Shown here one piece after another: positions 1-4,963 of a DNA stretch of 8,086 nucleotides. The DNA is taken from positions 1 through 8,086 of the forward strand of contig JALXFQ010000065.1 of NCBI GenBank assembly GCA_027067235.1, given 5' to 3'. The stretch comes from Gammaproteobacteria bacterium. Its GTDB lineage: Bacteria; Pseudomonadota; Gammaproteobacteria; QOAV01. The notes beneath the pieces were generated by a model. That model was given only the letters and a program-made list of their open reading frames with translations. It did no database searches and had not been told where the DNA came from. Positions within the stretch are counted from its first letter, which is position 1, and every line of letters starts with the position of its first letter. The position numbers and the translations under genes were made by a program.

Positions 1-40
1 CTTCCAGCCGCCGCAAAACATGCCGTGCCCGGGAGAACAT
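1..40 (-). CDS. 5' end of a third TRAP-operon gene, probably the membrane permease (partial)
   Basis: An ATG at 40-38 lies 2 nt after the stop codon of the TRAP binding-protein gene. It opens a frame that stays open to the window edge: 13 codons beginning MFSRARH and ending RRLE. Such close spacing suggests translational coupling. In TatT/TatP-type TRAP systems the gene after the binding protein usually encodes the membrane part, either a DctQ-like small subunit or a fused DctQ-DctM protein. A basic N-terminus leading to an Arg-Arg-Leu-Glu stretch would suit the cytoplasmic end of such a permease. Only the operon position supports this identity, because too little protein is visible for family recognition. 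No strong ribosome-binding site precedes the ATG, which again fits coupling. Confidence 0.5.
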   Translation of the reverse strand, partial: MFSRARHVLRRLE

Positions 41-42
41 GC

Positions 43-1041
43 CTATTTGCTGCGGTATCGTTGCAGCAGGGCGTCCACGCGGTCGACGATTTGCTGGCTG
101 ACGACGCCTTCCTCGATGACGCGCTGCTGGGCGGCATGGGCGTATTTCAGCCACTCCTTTCTCTGTGTTTGCGAGGGCCGGACAAACTGAATACCCAGAT
201 CTTTCAGGGTGGCCAGCGCGCTACGGTTATCCGCCTTGTTTTTTTCGTCTATGACGTTGAAGGTCTTGCCCATGACTTCACGCACGATTTTCTGGTCTTG
301 CGCTTTGATCTTTTTGAATGCCCTGTTGCTGATGGCCAGCACGCCGAGGCTGTACAGCAGCGGCATGTCGGTGAGATATTTGATCCGGGTGTGCCATTGC
401 AGGGCAATGACGCCAATGGGCGGCGCCGCGACAGCGTTGACCAGGTCGGTTTGCAGGCCCGCCAGCACATCGCCCAGCGGCAATGGCACTGGCGTGATGT
501 CAAAGGCGGCGATGGATTTGGCCGAGGCTTCATCGCCGGCCGGTATCCAGACTTTCTGTTTGCGCAGATCCGCTACGCTGGCCACGGGCGCCCTGCTCGA
601 CATGAGATAGGCAAAACCGGCTCCGGCCATGCCCAGAATCACGTAACCGCCTTTTTCAAAGCCCTGCCTGAGAACCGGATCCAGGTGCTGACGCACATAG
701 TCGATTTCGCCCTGGTTGCGGTACTTGAACAGCAGTCCCAGCACTTCATTGTCGGGGTAGGCCTTGTCCAGAGCGCCGGCTGTCACCGCGCCGCCATGCA
801 GCTGGCCGATTTTGATTTTACGCAGTATCGCCTTGTTGTCGCCCATGACGCCGCCGGGGTAAAACTTGAACTTCACGCGCCCCTGGGTTTGCTGTTCCAC
901 CTGTTTTGCGCCCTCGCGTAATTTGATCATCCAGTCCGATCCATCGGGCGACAGGGTAGCGATTTTCAGGGTTTGGGCCTGGGCAGTTGCCGCCAGGACC
1001 AGCAACGAGGCAAGCAGCAGGGTTTGGAAAGGTTTTTTCAC
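43..1041 (-). CDS. TRAP transporter substrate-binding protein, DctP/TatP-like
   Basis: This is the periplasmic solute-binding subunit of a tripartite ATP-independent (TRAP) transporter: it captures the ligand and delivers it to the DctQM permease. The preferred start is GTG at 1041-1039, giving 332 residues. That start puts a clean Sec signal peptide at the N-terminus (MKKPFQ, then a Leu/Ala-rich core, cleavage near AQA at about residue 22). The frame is open up to an ATG at 1128, but that start would bury the signal peptide behind about 29 extra residues and overlap the upstream gene. The mature part has the DctP pattern: LKIATLSPDGS at about 25-35, YPGGVMGD at 61-68, the GYVILG strand at 132-137, and a hinge region with KVWIPAGDE at 163-171. 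At the hinge, Trp165 stands where most DctP proteins have the arginine that binds a carboxylate ligand. The gene follows the TatT-like lipoprotein gene after 61 nt and precedes a probable permease by 2 nt. The ligand cannot be named; the TatP subtype is inferred from context and the hinge motif. Confidence 0.88.
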   Translation of the reverse strand: MKKPFQTLLLASLLVLAATAQAQTLKIATLSPDGSDWMIKLREGAKQVEQQTQGRVKFKFYPGGVMGDNKAILRKIKIGQLHGGAVTAGALDKAYPDNEVLGLLFKYRNQGEIDYVRQHLDPVLRQGFEKGGYVILGMAGAGFAYLMSSRAPVASVADLRKQKVWIPAGDEASAKSIAAFDITPVPLPLGDVLAGLQTDLVNAVAAPPIGVIALQWHTRIKYLTDMPLLYSLGVLAISNRAFKKIKAQDQKIVREVMGKTFNVIDEKNKADNRSALATLKDLGIQFVRPSQTQRKEWLKYAHAAQQRVIEEGVVSQQIVDRVDALLQRYRSK

Positions 1042-1102
1042 GGCTTTAGTCTCGAAAAGCGTTACGGGGGATACGTTGCAGGTCGGATTCGGGACGCAAT
1101 GG

Positions 1103-1975
1103 CTAAAAATACTCCTTGCCGGATTCAAGCAGTTCTGCCGCCTTTTTCTGCGCCAGGGTGTTCATCAGAGTCAGGCCCTCGGCATGGGGATCGCTGGCCA
1201 GTACCTCTTGCAACAGACGGTCGTGCAGCTTCCGATCAAACACCAGACGAGCGTACTTTTCCGCGTACAGGACTTTCGCCATCAGATTTTTCCCGTTTGA
1301 CTGACGCATGGCCAGTTCAAAATAGCGTTTGCCCTGCTCCGATTTGCCGCCCAGAGCGGGCGGCAGCAGGGTCGATAATACGCCCAGATACAAATAGGCG
1401 CCGCCCTGCTGCCAGGCCGGGTCCAGCTCGGCCATGCGTTCCATGATGATGCGTACTCGCGGTAACTGGGCCACTGCCTTGAGATCCGAACTGTTGGCCT
1501 GTATCCATCCGGCCCAGGCTGTTGCCAATGTGTACCAGGCGGGGACATCGCTGCGCGTCAGCGCTGCGACGCGCGAAGAAAACGCATCAAACGGCTCGGT
1601 CTGGAGGTTACAGGACGCCTGATCGGAACCGCACACTGCCCGCAGGGCATAGTTCAGGGCCCGGGTATTCATGCGCGCCGCGCGGTCGCTGTCGGAGACA
1701 AACACGCTGGCATAGGCCCCGTACAGGCTGGACCCCGCCAGCAACAGCTGTGGATCATCCGGTGAGTCCAGCAGCAAACTGTCCAGCAATATCAGATAGG
1801 CGGGAGCGCCGTCGGCAACGGTCTGCAGATCATCGGAATCCAGTATGGCGCGGGACAGATTGTCCGCCATTTTCCCCGTCGTGGAAGAGATGAACGCGGC
1901 GCAAGATGACAGCATCAACAAGCCGGTAAGGCACAGCAGGGTGCGGGAAGACAGCCGCCGAAATGTCCGGAGCAT
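1103..1975 (-). CDS. TRAP-associated TatT-family lipoprotein
   Basis: A 290-residue protein matching the TatT component family, the alpha-helical lipoproteins encoded beside some TRAP transporters (studied in Treponema pallidum as Tp0956). In that system TatT trimers bind the TatP binding protein and may pass ligand to it. Residues 1-24 form a lipoprotein signal peptide with lipobox LSSC, so lipidation would fall on Cys25. The next residue is Ala rather than Asp, which predicts outer-membrane sorting in proteobacteria. The mature part is almost wholly helical with TPR-like character: GAPAYLILLDSLL at about 56-68, the LLLAGSSLYGAYASVF segment at 77-92, AWYTLATAWAGWI at 146-158, and YLYLGVLSTLLPP at 194-206. 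Cys115 and Cys122 are close enough to form a disulfide. The ATG at 1975 has an AGGA ribosome-binding site 7 nt upstream. It is the first gene of the TRAP operon, followed by tatP-like and probable permease genes. Family assignment is fairly firm; the transported solute is unknown. Confidence 0.85.
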   Translation of the reverse strand: MLRTFRRLSSRTLLCLTGLLMLSSCAAFISSTTGKMADNLSRAILDSDDLQTVADGAPAYLILLDSLLLDSPDDPQLLLAGSSLYGAYASVFVSDSDRAARMNTRALNYALRAVCGSDQASCNLQTEPFDAFSSRVAALTRSDVPAWYTLATAWAGWIQANSSDLKAVAQLPRVRIIMERMAELDPAWQQGGAYLYLGVLSTLLPPALGGKSEQGKRYFELAMRQSNGKNLMAKVLYAEKYARLVFDRKLHDRLLQEVLASDPHAEGLTLMNTLAQKKAAELLESGKEYF

Positions 1976-2005
1976 GGGGTTTTCCTGGCCAGATCAGTTA
2001 AGCCA

Positions 2006-2011
2006 ATGATA
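2006..2011 (-). promoter_or_regulatory. Candidate -10 box for the TatT/TRAP operon
   Basis: The minus strand reads TATCAT here (five of six matches to TATAAT), about 30 nt before the TatT ATG. Some promoter is expected, because the preceding operon ends at a strong terminator. No convincing -35 element sits 16-18 nt upstream, so the assignment is tentative. An activator-dependent or non-sigma70 promoter is equally possible. Confidence 0.25.
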
Positions 2012-2125
2012 CATGGATTGTCGCTGTATTTCCCGGGCGGCGAACCCGACCGGCGGCGTTGCAGCGGCCCGGTAAGGCCTGCCGGGACACACACACCAGG
2101 GGATCTGTGAATGCCGGCCGTGCAG

Positions 2126-2156
2126 AAAAAAGCCCGGCGCGTGACCGCGCCGGGCT
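2126..2156 (-). terminator. Rho-independent terminator after the symporter-porin operon
   Basis: On the minus strand a perfect 11-bp, GC-rich stem (arms 2156-2146 and 2141-2131, AGCCCGGCGCG with its exact complement) closes a 4-nt loop and runs straight into a T6 tract at 2131-2126. It lies 29 nt past the porin stop codon. The A-run on the plus strand means it acts on minus-strand transcripts. It separates the symporter-porin operon from the TRAP operon that follows. Confidence 0.95.
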
Positions 2157-2185
2157 GATGGAAACAGGGCTTGCCGCAGGCTGCG

Positions 2186-3376
2186 CTAAAAACTGTAGTA
2201 ATAAATGAGCCTGAAGTCGTCGCGGTCTTCCCGGTCGGAGCTTTCGTCCTGGTTTTTGTTGGAATAGCGCAGCCGGACCCTGGACGCATCGCTGATCTTG
2301 TACTTGGCGTCCAGATTGAACTCCTGGTAGCTGTCGATGTTGAAATCCTCGCCATCGCCATCTTCCGAGTTGACATCCACATAGCCCAGCTTGATGCTGG
2401 CGGCGTCCAGCGGGTGGAAGATCAGCTGCACGCCGACCGCATCGCTGGGTTCATAATTGCCATAACCCTGCTGCCAGTCAGTATACATGGGCCCGGCTTC
2501 CACCGCCTTGAAGGCGTTGTCTTCTATCTTGTTATAAAGCAGGGCGACGTCGATTTTGCCAAAACTGGTGCCCGCCTTTACACCGTACATTTTGGCATTG
2601 GCGCCTTCGTTATAACCCGTGCCGCCCAGCTGTGCCTTGATATAGGTTTTCTGCCCGAACCCCAGCGGCAGCTTGCCATCCAGATAGCTGTAGTTGTCAA
2701 ACGTGCCGCTGTTGTCCAGCGTGTCGATGTATTGCGCCCGCAGATCAACGCCGGCCAGCCGGGTTTTGACATAGATATAACCCAGGCCGTCGGTTCCCCA
2801 TTTTTTTTCCTGGGCATCGAAGCGGCTCAGCTTGGACGTGAAGCCGGAATAGCGATCCACATAGCCGAGTTCCAGGGTAGTGTCCGGCAGGCTTTTGTTG
2901 CGATAGACCGCGGCTTCGTACACCGAAGGCAGCAAACGAATGCCGTGGTCATTCATGATCGGGCCGGTCAGCCGCTGGCGACCAAGCTTGATCTCGTTGG
3001 CTCCGGTATCGAAATCGAGGTAAGCCTCGCCGAGGAAGGCGATATCGTCGCCGTCGGACTGCAGTATGGACGTGCCGCCGCCCTTGTCACGATCGATGAT
3101 ATCAAACAGGCTGTGGCTGCCGTAATAGGCGAAGCCCAGTTTCGTATTGTAGGCTTTGGCGCTTTCGTACTTCATGATGCCGCCTACCGTTAATGCCTCC
3201 GCGTCCGGCGTGTCGGGCTTGTCGAAGCTGCGGTCAAAATAGAACACCTGGGCATCAATGCTGGTTTTACCATTTTGCAGGGCTTCCGATATGGAGTAGT
3301 TGTCGTCCGCCATGGCGATACCCGTGGCGCAAGACGCGGCCGTCATTACAGCCAGGCTCAGTTTTATGTTTTTCAT
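2186..3376 (-). CDS. OprD-family outer-membrane porin
   Basis: A 396-residue outer-membrane beta-barrel protein of the OprD (Occ/Opr) porin superfamily, which forms substrate-selective channels for small solutes such as amino acids and carboxylates. Residues 1-23 are a Sec signal peptide (cleavage after AMA, before DDNYS). The mature chain has alternating aromatic/polar strands, many Tyr, Gly and Asp residues, and the family hallmark LGRQRLTGPIMNDHGIRLLP at 131-150. The last strand is FRLIYYYSF, ending in Phe as required for recognition by the BAM assembly machinery. It is somewhat shorter than Pseudomonas OprD proteins (about 420-450). The ATG lies 3 nt after the symporter stop codon, and the ribosome-binding site (AAGGAAG, 8 nt spacer) lies inside the end of that gene, so the two are probably co-translated. 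A strong terminator follows. Substrate specificity cannot be read from sequence, but the partner suggests acidic amino acids or dicarboxylates. An A8 run lies within the coding strand at 2808-2801. Confidence 0.9.
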   Translation of the reverse strand: MKNIKLSLAVMTAASCATGIAMADDNYSISEALQNGKTSIDAQVFYFDRSFDKPDTPDAEALTVGGIMKYESAKAYNTKLGFAYYGSHSLFDIIDRDKGGGTSILQSDGDDIAFLGEAYLDFDTGANEIKLGRQRLTGPIMNDHGIRLLPSVYEAAVYRNKSLPDTTLELGYVDRYSGFTSKLSRFDAQEKKWGTDGLGYIYVKTRLAGVDLRAQYIDTLDNSGTFDNYSYLDGKLPLGFGQKTYIKAQLGGTGYNEGANAKMYGVKAGTSFGKIDVALLYNKIEDNAFKAVEAGPMYTDWQQGYGNYEPSDAVGVQLIFHPLDAASIKLGYVDVNSEDGDGEDFNIDSYQEFNLDAKYKISDASRVRLRYSNKNQDESSDREDRDDFRLIYYYSF

Positions 3377-3379
3377 GTT

Positions 3380-4741
3380 TTAATCTTCCTTGCTTTTGAC
3401 TTGCTTGACGAGTTCCGCCACTTCTCTCTCGACATTCTCGTCCAGTTTGATGGCTTCGTCGGTGGTCAGTACACCGGCGTCGGGATCGTAGTAAACGTCA
3501 ACGTCCAGTTTTTTCTCGCTTTTGGCCACGATGCAGGAAACCGTCGCGTCGCCAGAGACATTCACCGCGGTGCGTATCATGTCCATGAGACGGTCGACGC
3601 CCAGTACCAGACCAATGCCTTCAACCGGCAGACCTACCTGGGTGAACACCATGGACAGCATGATCAGGCCAACGCCAGGAACGCCAGCGGTGCCGATGGA
3701 TGCCAGCACCGACATCAGTATCACGGTGAGATAGCCGGTAATACCGAGATCGACGTTATACACATTGGCGATAAACACCGTAGCCACGCCCTGCATGATC
3801 GCGGTGCCGTCCATGTTGATGGTGGCGCCGAAGGGCACGGTAAAGGAAGCCACCGAGTTGTCCACCCCCATGCGGTCGGTCACCGTTCTCATGGTTACCG
3901 GGATGGTGGCGTTGGAGCTGGCCGTACTGAAGGCGAACACCTGCACGTTCCTGATTTTTTTCAGGAACATTTTCGGACTCAGGCGCGAGAACACCCAGAG
4001 CACAACCATCAGGGTTATGAACAGATGGAACATGAGAGATCCGACCAGAACGCCCACATAACCGGCCAGCGATGTCAGCAGGCCCAGGCCCAGGTTGGCG
4101 ACCGCCTTGGCGATCAGGGCGAATACGGCATAGGGCGCAACCGCCATGATGATATTGACCATTTTCATCATGATTTCGTTGGCCACCTCGGCGCCGGCGA
4201 TAAAGCCTTTGGCTTTCCTGCCGACCATCAACATGCTGATGCCTACCAGTATGGCGAAGAAAATGATCTGCAGCATGTTGCCATCCGCCATGGCGGCGAT
4301 GGGGTTGTTCGGGATGATGTCGATCAGGACCTGGGTCAGTGGTGGCGATTCCTTGCCGGCGAAAGTCGCATCAGTGACCTGGTTCATGCCGTGGCCAATG
4401 TTGAAAAATGCGGCAATAGCGATGGCGGTGGCGATGGCTACCGCCGTGGTCAGCATGTACAGGGCAAATGCCTTGCCGCCGACCCGTCCCAGCATCTTGA
4501 TGTTGCCGATGCCGCAAACACCGCAGATCAGGGAGAAGAATACCAGTGGAACCACCAGCATTTTCAAGGCGTTGACAAACATTTTGCCGACGACATGAAA
4601 CAACCCGTTGACGATGTAAACGTTGATAAAGGATCCGGGCTCGTTGAGTCCCGCCAGATTGATAATCAGGCCGGTGATGATGCCGAGGGCCATGCCCAGC
4701 AGCACTTTCACCGTCAGGCTCATTTTCTTTTCTTTACTCAT
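3380..4741 (-). CDS. Dicarboxylate/acidic amino acid:cation symporter (DAACS, GltP/GltPh type)
   Basis: An inner-membrane secondary transporter of the glutamate transporter (EAAT/GltPh) family, using a Na+ or H+ gradient to import a dicarboxylate or acidic amino acid. From the ATG at 4741 it is 453 residues. A GTG at 4750 would add three residues, but the strong AAAGGAG site at 4756-4750 lies 8 nt before the ATG and overlaps that GTG, so the ATG is preferred. The signatures are complete: the HP1 serine-rich hairpin FSTASSNATIPVT (271-283), the cation-site motif NMDGT (309-313), HP2 SIGTAGVPGVG (348-358), and TM8 with Asp387, Arg390, Asn394 and Asp398. Asp387 and Arg390 match the GltPh residues that bind the amino group and side-chain carboxylate of aspartate. 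This favours Asp/Glu over neutral amino acids or a plain C4-dicarboxylate carrier. A charged cytoplasmic tail runs from about residue 405 to 453. It is first in an operon with an OprD-like porin. Confidence 0.92.
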   Translation of the reverse strand: MSKEKKMSLTVKVLLGMALGIITGLIINLAGLNEPGSFINVYIVNGLFHVVGKMFVNALKMLVVPLVFFSLICGVCGIGNIKMLGRVGGKAFALYMLTTAVAIATAIAIAAFFNIGHGMNQVTDATFAGKESPPLTQVLIDIIPNNPIAAMADGNMLQIIFFAILVGISMLMVGRKAKGFIAGAEVANEIMMKMVNIIMAVAPYAVFALIAKAVANLGLGLLTSLAGYVGVLVGSLMFHLFITLMVVLWVFSRLSPKMFLKKIRNVQVFAFSTASSNATIPVTMRTVTDRMGVDNSVASFTVPFGATINMDGTAIMQGVATVFIANVYNVDLGITGYLTVILMSVLASIGTAGVPGVGLIMLSMVFTQVGLPVEGIGLVLGVDRLMDMIRTAVNVSGDATVSCIVAKSEKKLDVDVYYDPDAGVLTTDEAIKLDENVEREVAELVKQVKSKED

Positions 4742-4749
4742 GCTCCTCA

Positions 4750-4756
4750 CTCCTTT
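4750..4756 (-). promoter_or_regulatory. Strong ribosome-binding site that sets the symporter start
   Basis: AAAGGAG on the minus strand, 8 nt before the ATG at 4741. It overlaps a possible GTG start at 4750-4748, which rules that codon out as the main start. A second AGGAG lies only 1 nt from the ATG, too close to act for it. Confidence 0.8.
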
Positions 4757-4782
4757 TGTTTTTATGGACTCCAGGCCGCCAC

Positions 4783-4796
4783 GCTGGCAGGCCAGC
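4783..4796. repeat. 14-bp palindrome in the symporter leader
   Basis: A 6+2+6 inverted repeat, GCTGGC-AG-GCCAGC on the plus strand, lies just downstream of the predicted transcription start of the symporter-porin operon. It could be an operator for a dimeric repressor or a small RNA hairpin. The 2-nt gap is too tight for a stable 6-bp RNA hairpin, so DNA binding is the likelier role if there is one. It may also be chance. Confidence 0.3.
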
Positions 4797-4814
4797 TCCT
4801 GTCAGGCACTTGCC

Positions 4815-4843
4815 AGTATACAAGAATTTTATGGCTATATGAA
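4815..4843 (-). promoter_or_regulatory. Probable sigma70 promoter of the symporter-porin operon
   Basis: On the minus strand TTCATA (4843-4838; four of six matches to TTGACA) and TATACT (4820-4815; five of six matches to TATAAT) are separated by an ideal 17 nt. Transcription would start near 4808, giving a leader of about 65 nt before the ATG at 4741. The surrounding AT-rich stretch (4820-4843) contrasts with the GC-rich coding sequence. Confidence 0.6.
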
Positions 4844-4963
4844 AGCACAGACTATGACTGATTGCCGGCAGATTCAGGAATGTGGAAAGTCCCACCGTGC
4901 TGTCAGGGTTGTCCGATGATAACCCCGATGGTTACGTGGACGCCTGAAAACCGGCAGGAATGG

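Noticed and set aside
25..921. A 298-codon plus-strand open frame opposite the TRAP binding protein.
   Set aside because: It is a shadow of the DctP/TatP gene, with no recognisable family and no operon context on that strand.
2171..3193. A 340-codon plus-strand open frame opposite the porin gene.
   Set aside because: It is antisense to a clear OprD-family gene, and it starts next to the terminator of the minus-strand operon with no supporting domain or ribosome-binding site.
4748..4750. GTG as an upstream start for the symporter.
   Set aside because: It overlaps the AAAGGAG ribosome-binding site that is ideally spaced for the ATG at 4741 and adds only three residues.
3275..4861. A 528-codon open frame on the plus strand, antisense to the symporter, rich in His, Gln, Asp and Gly.
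   Set aside because: The opposite strand encodes a complete transporter with all family motifs. The odd composition is what the complement of hydrophobic transmembrane codons gives, and no family is recognisable.
4906..4925. An imperfect inverted repeat (GGGTTGTC/GATAACCC) after recG, considered as a recG terminator.
   Set aside because: On the minus-strand transcript the stem has an A-C mismatch and no T tract follows, so it does not qualify as an intrinsic terminator.
4751..4963. Search for a small gene in the gap between recG and the symporter.
   Set aside because: No frame with a ribosome-binding site and sensible protein was found; the gap is explained by the promoter and leader of the symporter operon.
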